A DNA stretch of 64,000 nucleotides from NCBI GenBank assembly GCA_903813345.2, contig CAIIXF020000009.1, forward strand, positions 38,183,759 to 38,247,758, written 5' to 3'. This document shows, in pieces, positions 1 through 10,640 of the stretch (position 1 is its first letter; every line of letters starts with the position of its first letter). The DNA is from Owenia fusiformis. Taxonomy: Eukaryota; Annelida; Polychaeta; Sabellida; Oweniidae. The notes under the pieces were generated by a model that saw only the letters and a program-made list of their open reading frames with translations, was not told the origin of the DNA and made no database searches. The position numbers were made by a program, and so were the translations under genes.

Positions 1-786
1 ATACTAGGGATGACTGAATGTTCATAACTACTGCGCTGCAAGGTCATTATGACCCAATCAATTCACAAAACACATCATAAAAATAAAGACATATTTCTGG
101 TATACAAATCAAACTAATTTCTCTAATCATCTGTATTTTCTCCATTCTCTTGATCGATTTATGTGACATTATGAGAACATAATAAAAAGCCCAATGAGTT
201 AATTTCCTTTTTTTGTTATATAACATTGATACTTGGTCTAACAAAACGTTCATTACTTCCTTTTTAGCAGACTAGAATTCGCAAAGAACTTTAAAAGTGA
301 GTGTAAATAATGGCTCGGTGATAAATAACAGTTAACTGTCACATTGCAACAGTTTAAAATCAATTAAATCTCTCTTAGCAACCACAAATTTATGTTTTAC
401 TCATTAGGATCATCAGAATCTCAAGAATTCTCTGCTTACTATTTTTAGCATTCACCAATGAAAGATTGCATCAAGCCTCTTGAACTACATCTTCTACCTC
501 ATATTTGACTTTGAAGGTGGTTATAATACATTTAAAATGAAGTTGAAGCAAGTGAAACTTTGAGAATAAATATTCCCCTATCCACATTCATAAGGCCACT
601 GAAGCAATGATGCTTACTCCTCCAATAAATAAGAAGATAACAGGTAGTCTTACAGCAAGTCATTGGGCATCTCCCCCATCTTTCTCTAGCCACCTTCCCC
701 ATCTTTCTCCTAACCCAGATGCAGGGACCTCATGACAGACACCAAGTACCTCTCAGTTGAACCAAGGTTCAAAAATCTCTACTTAC

Positions 787-960
787 CCTTGCATTATCAT
801 AGTGTGAGCCCCCACTCTTGCCACTATCTAGGCTAGCTAAGCTGTTTCTGTTAGAGCCAGTAGGGCTGTCTCTACAAGGACTCCCAGCCCTGATGGACCC
901 CCCATTGGAGATCCTTGGCCATTCAATGTGTTCTGGAGTGCCAGGCTTTGGATAAGGCTG
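787..960 (-). CDS. caskin: Caskin-like linker exon (58 codons, phase 0-0)
   Basis: A 174-nt exon on the minus strand, entered from an acceptor TTTCCAG and left through a full-consensus donor AGG|GTAAGT. It is open in one frame and encodes a Ser/Gly/Arg-rich stretch that includes PKPGTPEHIEWPR, then GSPCRDSPTGSNRNSLASLD, then SGKSGGSHYDNAR. There is no folded domain; the composition fits the disordered linker between the SH3 and SAM domains of Caskin scaffolds. RNSLAS echoes the RNSYGS motif of the exons at 36.2 and 34.5 kb, which ties it to the same gene. It starts and ends at phase 0, so it cannot follow the 34.5 kb exon (phase 1 end) directly: at least one more exon must lie between. A CAGCAG at the acceptor allows loss of one Gln by alternative splicing. 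The exon itself is well supported; the family call rests on context. Confidence 0.72.
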
Positions 961-1105
961 CTGGAAATATATGAAAGATGCATTTAATGAATTGGAACAT
1001 TGGCTTCATTTGAGATTGTTAAGATCCAATGTGCAACTGGCTTTGGATAAGGCTGCTGGAAATATATAAAAGATGCATTTAATGAATTGGAACATTGGCT
1101 CAATT
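948..1105. repeat. Tandem duplication of a 3' splice site region
   Basis: The stretch at about 948-1015 (end of the 787-960 exon plus its acceptor, pyrimidine tract and upstream intron) is repeated at about 1039-1105 with only a few differences. Both copies carry the acceptor TATTTCCAG followed by CAGCCTTATCCAAAGCC. The distal copy would splice into an open frame for only about 20 codons before a TAA, so it is a decoy acceptor rather than a second exon. Confidence 0.8.
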
Positions 1106-3599
1106 TGAGTTTATCAAGACTCAGTGTAGCTTTGGGTAGTGATACTGGAAATACTTGAGATGAATATTATAGAAATAGCGATTCAATCTGTTTGCCTAAC
1201 TTCTGGAAAAAGTGCTGAAAATGAAGATGTTAAAAATGTAAAAATCATTACATGTTATCTGGTCATTTGGAGTGGCTATAATTTATTGCTATAGTGTTCC
1301 TAACAACTCTCTTGATTCTTAGATGTTTCATTATTTCTAGGTTCTCCTTTGATTTCTTTCAGCTGGATTGAAAAAGCATTTATCAAGTAGGCCCTATAAT
1401 AAAGTACCTTCAGTAATACAGACGCAAAACATCTTGATATTACATTCAATCTGAGATGAACTCATGCGGACCAAAGATATGATTGTTGAACTAATTGGGA
1501 ATATAATTCCTTTGAGTATTTTGACCTTCCGATGATTCTTCAGCGTGTATATAGATAAATCAACTTGAGCTTGAACATGTGAGGCAAGGCTATCTAAATA
1601 TTCCAAAGATAACATTCCCAAGTTGCCTTGTTGTATTACCTAACAGAGTTAAGATGATCTTGGAAATAACGTTTTCTTCAGCACGAGCAGTTTCATTTAA
1701 AGTACAGCCTGGTTAGCTGCTATATGTAGGTTTAACCTGTCCTTTATCCTAGCTAGGGGAGTGGTTCATCCAAGAGTTGAGATGATTTAAAAGTATTAGA
1801 TGAACATGCTACTATGACTTTCTATGACAACACAAGAAAACATGGTCAATGATATAAAGGCCCATTGTAAAATGAGTAGCATCATAAGCATTTTTGAGAG
1901 GCACCCCATTGTAAGGTTTTGTACCAGATTACCCTCAACCCAGACACTGGCAAGTAAAACTCTATGTCAATGAACACCTCTCTTAAAGTTGTGCCAGGTG
2001 GGGTATATGATTGTCTATCTACAAATAAGCCACCTCCAAGCACAGGGGTCCAGTCCTAATCAATAAGCAAGGAACCTTTGGATGAGGGCAGAAGCACTCC
2101 ATTTGGAGAATGTAATGTTAGTCTGATTCATTTTGGTAGAACCACCCCAGGATCTCTAGGGGAACACAGTGATAACCAAAACATAACAACAGCATGTCAA
2201 CTTTCAGCACCAAACCTGTGGATAACATATCACACCCTCATGTTTTAATAAACAAAATATACTAAAAAGGAATGAAATAAGGGAGAAATAAAGTAAACAG
2301 ACATGATGTAGATACTTCAAATTATATAGAAATCTCAGACAATCAAGTAGTTCAAATGTTAGAGAGAAATTGTGAGCAGACAGGACATTTTAATGACTCA
2401 TTTCTTCACCTTTCCATGTACAGGGCGTATAGGTCCTGGCCTTGGATGACAGATTCATTCATTTTGTTCATGAAATTCAGAATGAGATATATATGTGTAA
2501 GAATCACCCTGAGAAAGCTGTTACATTTGTTGCACAAGATAAAGATGAACTTCATAACCTATCTTTTTTTAAACATAACACTGATGACACTTTTGGCTAC
2601 AATGGTTACCATACAATATAATATTCTTGCTCATTACTCAACCAATGCACCTTGTGGGCCTATATATTTCAAAAACTGCCACCATAGGACTGAGGGGACA
2701 GCAAATGGGATTCATGCCTAGGTTCTCTTATCCATCAAGTATAGTTGGGTCATCAAGGACACTGAGATCACTGTCAGCTGGCAGACATAATCAACCAAAC
2801 ACTTCATTAATCTCTCATCTCCTAAGTGAATGTGAACACACTCTATCAACCACTATAACAACACACTTCATCAACTATACCAAAACAATACTCCACAAAT
2901 AAATCAAGACCAACTAAGGCCTAATGAGGACATGTTGACTTTGGACAGCAATAAGGAACACTAAATATAAACTGATATATTTTGGTAAGTAATCTAATCA
3001 CAACATCAATTCTCATCAAATATAAGTGATGAATACAGTCTACTACACAGCCTTGTGATAATACATAGACATGAGATGACACTTTTTGACATATTTATAT
3101 TTTGTGACTTTACCAGATTGTCTCTTCGCTTAAAGACAGAAGTAAAGATGACTTCATTCTTAAAGACACAAATACTTCAAACAGTTGAAGCATATATTGT
3201 GATTTCTGCCAGACTTTTACTCTACAGACTGACAGATGTTCAATATAACAAGACACAACTACAAACTAAAGCTTTTAATGAGTTCTTCATGAGTTCCCCT
3301 CCTCCCATCCTTTCTCCAGCTACTTGACTCCATCTGACCAGACATTCAGTGGATCTTCAATGCAATCAAAGAAAAGCAAATAGATTTGTATGAATAGATC
3401 AGGCATACAAGAGCTAATGTTTACACAGAAAGACACTTAAAGAGATTCTATGTTTAGCCATCCAATCATTTACTGTTCTGTCACAAAATTCCTTTGCGAT
3501 TACCACATCCATGAAGATAACCTTTCCAATGGTAGGACATTAATCAAAATCACATAAGATCTGCATAGAGCTGAGGTAGTTGGGGTTATCTGATTGTGA
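1106..3599 (-). other. Intron; one weak exon candidate, otherwise nothing seen
   Basis: AT-rich sequence with no convincing coding region. Plus-strand open frames near 2356-2902 have no recognisable family and no splice or codon signature. The only item worth noting is a possible short terminal exon on the minus strand at 2728-2777, listed separately. Confidence 0.5.
2728..2777 (-). CDS. Possible alternative terminal exon
   Basis: On the minus strand an acceptor GTCTGCCAG opens a 50-nt frame that, entered at phase 1, reads (A)DSDLSVLDDPTILDG and then TAA. Phase 1 is exactly what the upstream exons at 34.5 kb or 33.6 kb would deliver, and the acidic serine-rich composition looks coding. The pyrimidine tract is weak, no AATAAA was located close by, and the piece is short enough to occur by chance. 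If used, it would end the protein before the SAM domains. Confidence 0.2.
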
Positions 3600-3600
3600 T

Positions 3601-4075
3601 GCTTGTAAGGTGTTATATAGCCATTGCTTGTAAGATGCCACAAAGGCTTTGCTTGTAAGGTGCTACTTAGGCCTTGCTTGTAAGTTGCTATACTTGCTTG
3701 TAAGTTGCTATGTAGCTGGTACTTGCAATGTACTAAATAGCCCTTGCTTACAAGGTACTTCATTAACCTTGCTTGTAAGAAGCTCACAATCCTTGCTTGT
3801 AAGAAGCTCACAATCCTTGCTTGTAAGAAGCTCACAATCCTTGCTTGTAAGAAGCTCACATTCCTTGCTTGTAAGAAGCTCACAATCCTTGCTTGTAAGA
3901 AGCTCACAATCCTTGCTTGTAAAAAGCTAAAAATCCTTGCTTGTAAGAAGCTCACAAGCCTTGCTTGTAAAAAGCTCACAATCCTTGCTTGTTAGAAGCT
4001 CACAATCCTTGCTTGTAAGGTTCGACATAGTATTTGGTTGACATGTAAGGTGCTTTGTAGTCCATGCTTGTAATC
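3601..4075. repeat. 24-bp minisatellite (CTTGCTTGTAAGAAGCTCACAA-type)
   Basis: About ten well-conserved 24-bp units (core CCTTGCTTGTAAGAAGCTCA) lie at roughly 3769-4020. They are flanked on the left by degenerate relatives (CTTGCTTGTAAGGTGCTA) from about 3601 and on the right to about 4075. Because 24 is a multiple of 3 the array is open in several frames on both strands, which produces apparent proteins such as repeated SFLQARIV. These are repeat artefacts, not genes. Confidence 0.9.
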
Positions 4076-4079
4076 ATCA

Positions 4080-5029
4080 GCTCCATCATTCATTATAATA
4101 TGTTATTGAACTATGTGCTACAAAGTGTATCCAGGTATTTATTATTTTGGATGATTATTCTTCCAGCATCCATACTACTAAGCAGACAAGTGATAAGTCT
4201 TTTGACTTTGCAAATTAGAATTGTCACATTGTATATTATATTTCTCCAGCTTAAGAAAATGGGAAGGGGTTACACAGACAATATATTAAAATACATATAG
4301 ACATTATGCCAGGTTTGGTTTGCCCACATCAAGGTAAGTTGCTTTCCAAGACTTGCTTTCTTGGAATCTCATTTCAAAACATCTGGAAGGCCTACAGCAC
4401 ATTAACCTTTCATAGACACCTGTACATGTTATCTTCTAAAGAATGTGATTCTGGCTTACATGGGCAGGCTCTTATGATGAACACTGCCAGGTGAGGATGT
4501 ACGGTGTCTGGATTTCAGCAGAAACCCATCAAGAAAATATCATCATCTTTTAAAATGCAATATAAATAAAACTGAGTGATATTAACAAGATATAAAGAGA
4601 GCAGACACAAAGTTGATACTCTAAATTATATAAAAATCAAAGCTTTTTCAAATTTTTTCAATTTATATGCTAACTTATGGCTGCTGAGCACATGGCTTAA
4701 ACATTGACAAATCAGCAGACAGCATGCCCCTTACATGAATGAACAATAACAAATATTCTATTTAAAATCAAATAAAACAACCAGTCTTATTTTAATATAA
4801 AAAAATCAAATTTTTTTCCAGAGAAATACGCATTGCTTAGTTTGACATTTTAAGTATGAGAAAAGCTACTGGTGTGAAACATACTTTTCTGTACTTATAA
4901 ACTAGGAAACACCAGTTCAGAAAGTTCAGAAAGTCTGTTACCTCCATTTATATGTTCAATAAGATATCATAATCCAACTTTCTTATCTTCTTATAGGTAA
5001 AATAGGGGGTACTATTTAAAAAATAGGAC
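4080..5029 (-). other. Intron, nothing seen
   Basis: AT-rich sequence without coding-like frames, splice-bounded exons or clear repeats. Confidence 0.5.
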
Positions 5030-5995
5030 CCACGGTCCTGTGCTCACACAGTTTGGAACCTTCAGAGGAATGTATATCCTGACTTTAAAACAAAAATATT
5101 GATTTGGATTTGTAGTCTTGAACTTTGAGAAATAAACTTTGATAGCACAGTTGTGTGACCTAGTTTGATGACCTTTGACCTTGAAAATTTGACTTATTCA
5201 GAGCTCAGTAAGGTCTTTTGTGATTAAGCTGACCAAAATTTACATCCAAAAATCAATTTGAAAAATCAACTTTTTTGACCTTTCGAAGGTCACTGAAGGT
5301 CAAGTAAAGGTCAAATCCTAAAACTAATGTCAGATCTGAGCTCCTGGCAACTTGTAGATGATTTTAAAAAAAAAATTTGGTCAAATTGAAGCAAGTTGAA
5401 AAATAACTTATTTTTACTGTTTTTTGACGTCAAATATCTCAAAAACTGTAAAAATTTGATGCTGACATATATTGAGCAATATGTAGGGAATGCTTAAATC
5501 TAGTAATGATGTAATTCATTGCAAGAAATGATCTAAACAAACTTTGAGAAACTTGTCAATCACAAAACCTGCCATTGACTTAATACATGAGAAAGTTTCC
5601 TGAAAATGACTAAGTCCTACTTTTTGCCAAATTTTATAGAGTAAACACCAAAAACTGTAATTCCAAGAGCTTTGAAATCTTCAGAGGACATAAGTTGCAT
5701 ATACAGCAACTACTAAAAGTTATTTGAAAGTTCTACTTCAACAAAGTGTCTAGTATTTACAGAAAATTTGACTTTTTGACGCCAAAATCCGCAATTTCTC
5801 GGAAACCGGGCGAACTTGGGAAATGGCGATGATAGGTCAAATAGGCATTATAGATATGCATAAAATGAATGTGGGTACGACTCAATCCGAATAGCAGTTT
5901 TAATTTGTGCGGCCAATGTTGACGGACGGACCAACGGACGGATCAACGGACGGACAGACGCCTGGTCGATCCCATAGGCTCACTGTGTGAGCCAA
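5030..5995. mobile_element. GACGG-tailed DNA-transposon-like element
   Basis: The right end carries an array of GGACGGAC/CAACGGACGGA followed by a palindromic GGCTCACTGTGTGAGCC. The left end has TGCTCACACAGT, so the two ends share GCTCACACAGT in inverted orientation. The interior is rich in short GACCTTTGACC/AAGGTCA repeats and has no long ORF. I associate such GACGGAC...GCTCAC tails with interspersed elements of molluscs and other marine invertebrates. The exact ends and the target duplication were not resolved, so boundaries are approximate. Confidence 0.5.
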
Positions 5996-7225
5996 AAAGG
6001 AATAATTCATTCAGTCCCTGGAGTCACAGGTTATAAAAAGATGATGCAAATGGTCAATTGGTTATTAAAAGGAGAACTGGAGATCAAATTTTCTGTTTAT
6101 CAGGAAATTAATAAAAACAGATAAACCCTATAATGTTATGAATGAAGATCAAATGCATTGTATCCAAAAGTCTTTCAGCAAGTGCCCACAATCTCCTGTG
6201 GACAACATCAAAGCCTTATGCAAAACCTATGAGCCAACTTCCTCATTTTCTATCCTGTGCTCTATTTATTTAGATGCTATTTGAATTCTGTGTTGATTTT
6301 CTAGTCTGATATGCTCATATTGCTGTTATCTATATTGGTCAAGTAGTCATAGAAAGCAGAACCATATGATTAGATCCAATACCTACAAAACCTTGGATCC
6401 CATATCCAATTATATCAGACCTCATGAACTTAACACACCTGAACTTAGGCCTCAAATATGAATATTCCGTGTTTCTTTAATTGCATTTGGCCTGGGTAAA
6501 GTCTTGATATATCATACTCTTTAGTTTTTATCAGAAAAACAGATAATTAGTTTTATGGCCTCTGTATGTCAATTCGAGTTTCCATCAAAAGGAAATTCTT
6601 GTGTTTTTCACTTCCAGAAGTTATTTTAAACTTTGGTTTTTACGTCACATTCAATGGAATCTACTGACTCACTGATTCTACGGCTAGATTGACAGTAACA
6701 TAGAACCTTAAAAAGCAGACCAGACACTTTTTATAGACAACAGTTTCCTATTTTGGACATAACAGAAACAGGTACCAAAACTAGCAAGTATGGGTGAGTT
6801 TACAATGTTGTGATGTCATCTGTATGTTACTCTGTATATCTTACTAACTAGCCCTTATAAACAAGCCATCCTTGTCAGCAACCTCCTGATCACAGCACTG
6901 CACACATAGTCCCCAATCATTAATGTTAAAATGTAATGAATGGAACTTCTGTCTACCTATGTGCCCCCTCCCATTCCAAGATAAGTGAGGCACTGACAGA
7001 GAAAATAGTACCTTTGTTCAAACCCCCATCAGCAAGTAAATAACCCAAAATCATTATCCTGGGTGATATTCAATCAAGCTATGGCCATCCATATATCATA
7101 AAGTACACATGCACAAAGACTCTTTCTCCTAAAGGAGACAATGCAATCCCTGTGAGAGACAATGAGATACCTGTAAAACACAAAAGGATACATGTGGAAG
7201 ATAATGGGATACATTTGTGTATTCC
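5996..7225 (-). other. Intron, nothing firm
   Basis: AT-rich intronic sequence. A 36-nt segment at 6957-6992 on the minus strand sits between a good acceptor (TTTTCTCTGTCAG) and a GTAGAC donor, but its translation is not persuasive and it is not called as an exon. Confidence 0.45.
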
Positions 7226-7720
7226 ATACCTACTAAGGTTCTAGGTAAATAACGAGCGGGAATATATACTGTATCTAGGGATATATCACCGAGGAGCGGG
7301 GCGGGATGGATACAGTCTGTATCCATCCCGGTCCCGCTCCTAAACATTTTTTTCATTTTTTTAAAATTTTTTTTTCCTAATCTTTTTTCAAAATTTTTTT
7401 CCAAATTTATTTTCAACATTTTCAAAAAAAATTTCAAATTTTTTATTCAAATTTATCAAATTTTTGGAAAATCTCGCAATCTTTAAGAACAAGAAAACGT
7501 GTACCGTATGTTTTGGGATTTTGGAACTTTATAAGGTATGATGTTCCTATAACCTCAGTAGGTATGAAATACATCTGTTATGTACGGTCGGTTTTGCATA
7601 CAGGATTTATCCCGCGGGAAATATGTGTATCTCCCTCGGTCCCTGCGGTCCCTCCGGAGATACACATATTTCCCTTGGGATAAACCCTGTATCCAAAACC
7701 TCCCAGTACATAACCCTTAT
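7226..7720. mobile_element. Compound inverted-repeat element with two hairpins
   Basis: An outer inverted pair, CATACCTACTAAGGTTCTAG at 7226-7245 and its near complement around 7549-7566, brackets a T/A-rich stretch and a 48-nt GC-rich hairpin at 7293-7340 (GGAGCGGG...CCCGCTCC with GATGGATACAG at its centre). Immediately to the right, about 7579-7716, a second hairpin has arms of nearly 60 nt around GGTCCCTGCGGTCCC. It has no ORF beyond low-complexity frames. Most likely a non-autonomous foldback or MITE, possibly two side by side. Confidence 0.6.
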
Positions 7721-9913
7721 ATATCAATGACACTACATCAATGCAATACATCATCATGACGAACCATCTCATTTCTTCACATTCATTTTGCTTGTGACTA
7801 TCAAAATGCAAACAAACATACATATCTTTCATATCTGCTAATTAATTCACATTTTATCCACATTGAAGGATTTACATGGAGGAAGATGTCATATGATATC
7901 ATAACTGATTAAAAATTCATCATAAAAATACTTTTGGTCATTTTAATGACCAACTGGCACAACATGACTGTGGCTGCCCGGATGTTTGGAAATGTGCTTC
8001 TGGTTTTATAAATCAACACTATTCAAGAACACTTTTCTGATTGGATATATTGAACCATTCTGATAACTTAAATCAAAGCCCAATTATGACTCAGGTATCC
8101 CCTCCCTATAAAAAATAAATAAATAAAATTTAAGATAGATTATAGGTTGATGTTACTTGCAGTAATAGCCCAGTGTCCAACCCTAAATCTCTAGAAACCA
8201 CAAAATTGTATGTTTCCATGATAATTGAAGCTCCATCCTGTTTGTCTTGTTGGTTCCAATCATGTTGAATTATAGAAGATATGGACAGAAAGAGTAGTAA
8301 GAATGTTAAGGGTTTGAGGACACGACCCACCAATCTGCAACATACACTAGATGTATCCTCTCTATCTAAACCTCACTGAGATAACCCACAGATAACATAA
8401 CAAGCAATAACTCATTGTTTTGTCAACTCATTACAGCCTCAATTGAACACTATTATATGCTTGGTTTCTTCATAAAACATGCTTCATGGTATCAATGTTT
8501 ACATGATTAATATGGACAAGTTCAAAGCAGAATGTCACAAAAAGAGTTTGGTGCAATGGTGATCCAGTTTGGTTCACAAATGATGAAACATCAATCAATG
8601 ATTATGAAGATGAAACTTATTCAAAATAGTGTCATTTCTTAATTTCAGTAATCAACTTCATCTAATTTTAAGTTTCAAATTCATTTTCAATCGTATTATG
8701 ACTTTCGGAAGCAGTAAATCTATGAATTTAATATTGCATCATTGATTTGAGTCTCATTTGAAATTAACTCTTATGAAGATAGGTTGTTTATATCTCTGAT
8801 TGAGCTAGGTGTAGATGACATGGACCAAAGTAGTGTTATCATAGAAGGAATCCCCACAGTGTCCAGTTGGTTTTGCCTCATTCTGTATTCCATGTCTTCC
8901 ATGTTGAATAATCTCAAACCTTACACTAGAGATTGACACACTTTCTACTATCAAAATTCCACACTTTAAAACAACATAAAATCTTCTATTTATAACAGTG
9001 TTGGAACCTTTCTGACATATATCGGTTTTCAAAACTCTTCTAAGTTGAAGTAAACCAGTTTGATACCCTGAGTGCAGAGATTAGCTAAAAGTAAGATGAA
9101 GCTCTCTTTTAAGAAGTCAAGTTAAACAAATGGAAAGGGTACCAGGTTGAGAGTTGTTCACAAAAATATAAACATGAACTGAATTTTAAAAATGAGTGTT
9201 TCTGGTTGTATGATGATGTTTGCCATAACATGTTTGCACGTACTCTTCCAAGGTGGAATCCTTCTACGCCAAGTACGCACACATTTTCCATGTCTTATGA
9301 TGTTTAGAGAGTAATATAAGATTTGTCACTTTCAAGTTGTGTATGAACTGTTAACAGGTGAAGTACAATTACTGCTTGCTAATATTACATGTACATGAAA
9401 AAATACTTATTTTGCATCTTATATGACCTGTACTATATATCTATAGTTTCCAAATGTGCTTGATGTCTTGATGCTTTTATATAATCCAAAATGGGGATTT
9501 TATAGTTCCTTATTCTAATAAAGATGAATGCAGCATCAAATTCATATATCATTATGTTTGTACCATTTTGTAACTGGTTCTTGGAGAGTATGTGATAGAG
9601 TAATATTATCCACATACAAGGGTAAGTTTACACCACCAGCCCTAACATTATCCTTGAGTTTTCTTTATTGCTCCTAACATATCAAAGTACCCAGTTGCCC
9701 CCATGTTGTAAGATAGAGATCACAGAGAATAAACTATGATGGATTGCTTGAATTCATTACACATTAAAATAGGTACATAAAAGACAAATCTTATAAAGGC
9801 AAAATAAAGGTTGAATACAATGTTAAAGTTACCCTTTGCATTCGTTTGACTTCACTTCTTAAAAGAGAGCTTCGTCTTCACTCTTTCAAACTAAAATAAA
9901 TCTGTGAACTCAC
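7721..9913 (-). other. Intron, nothing seen
   Basis: AT-rich, with no splice-bounded coding-like frames recognised and no tandem repeats of note. Confidence 0.45.
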
Positions 9914-9967
9914 CGCGCCAATCAGTGTTCGTCGGCCAAATTTGACCGACGTTCTATATATGGTCAT
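9914..9967 (-). CDS. Candidate alternative first coding exon of Caskin
   Basis: On the minus strand an ATG (GGAATGACC, purine at -3) opens an 18-codon frame, MTIYRTSVKFGRRTLIGA, that ends exactly at a strong donor GCG|GTGAGT. It ends at phase 0, the phase at which the next known exon (787-960) begins, so splicing is in frame. The segment is clearly richer in CpG than the surrounding introns and lies just downstream of promoter-like motifs at 10020-10200. A short upstream ORF (10015-9974, 13 codons) ends 6 nt before this ATG. If real, the isoform would lack the ankyrin and SH3 domains and keep the late linker and SAM domains. The prediction rests on sequence signals only; a GC-rich transposon remnant is the main alternative. 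Confidence 0.4.
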
Positions 9968-10210
9968 TCCTTCTCACGTCTTGTTGAGCCCGGAATTGAC
10001 CAATGACATGCGCATATTTAATTAGAACGCATTTGGCGTATGTTTCTTCAAGCTGCCTGATTGGTGGGAGAAAGGTCAGCGCGTAGGTCAAAAGTGATTT
10101 ATTACCCAAACTGTCACCGGTACCCGTCGTGGGGGCGGGACTACTGAACTGTAATATGGTCTCTACTAGGCAGAGTGTAGTTTAACTAGACTCTGCACGC
10201 AGGGTATGTT
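9968..10210 (-). promoter_or_regulatory. CpG-rich promoter-like segment with CCAAT and GC boxes
   Basis: Within AT-rich intron, this stretch holds a GC box (GGGGGCGGG at 10131-10139, CCCGCCCCC on the minus strand), a CCAAT box read on the minus strand (CACCAATCAGG at about 10056-10066), further CCAAT/ATTGG motifs near 9999 and 9918, and an NRF1-like TGCGCATG at 10007-10014. It also contains CpGs not seen in neighbouring introns. On the plus strand a strong donor-like GCAGG|GTATGT occurs at about 10204, so a bidirectional promoter is possible. Function is inferred from motif content and from the adjacent candidate first exon. Confidence 0.4.
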
Positions 10211-10340
10211 AAAGTAGATCTAGCACATCTCACTGACTTTCTCAACAACTCATCTCAACAACTTTCTAATGCACACATATAGAGTAATGGTAACACAAAC
10301 AAACACATACATGCATAACCAATTTGGAATATATATTGTA

Positions 10341-10640
10341 ATACATTAATGCCATGATAACTTTTGAATATTATTGATAACGCATCAATGCCATGATAAC
10401 CTTCAAATGCAGATAAAACATCATTGCTATGATAACTTTATAATACACATGGTAACACATCAATGCCATGATAACTTTATAATACACATGGTAACACATC
10501 AATGCCATGATAACTTTATAATACACATGGTAACACATCAATGCCATGATAACTTTATAATACACATGGTAACACATCAATGCCATGATAACTTTATAAT
10601 ACACATGGTAACACACCAATGCCATGACAGCATCTTGATA
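10341..10640. repeat. 39-bp minisatellite
   Basis: Five to six essentially identical 39-bp units (ACATCAATGCCATGATAACT plus TTATAATACACATGGTAAC) run from about 10450 to 10628, with diverged units from 10341. Since 39 is 13 codons, both strands remain open and give spurious 13-residue repeats. The near identity of units indicates recent expansion. Confidence 0.92.

Noticed and set aside
2356-2902. Plus-strand frames of 121 and 91 codons
   Set aside because: No family resemblance, no splice or start context, AT-rich random-looking composition.
3500-3995. Overlapping 159-, 93- and 83-codon frames
   Set aside because: All are products of a 24-bp tandem repeat that is open in several frames.
6957-6992. 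36-nt micro-exon with good splice sites (phase 1 to 1)
   Set aside because: Translation has no likeness to the linker and phase does not help join known exons; too little to call.
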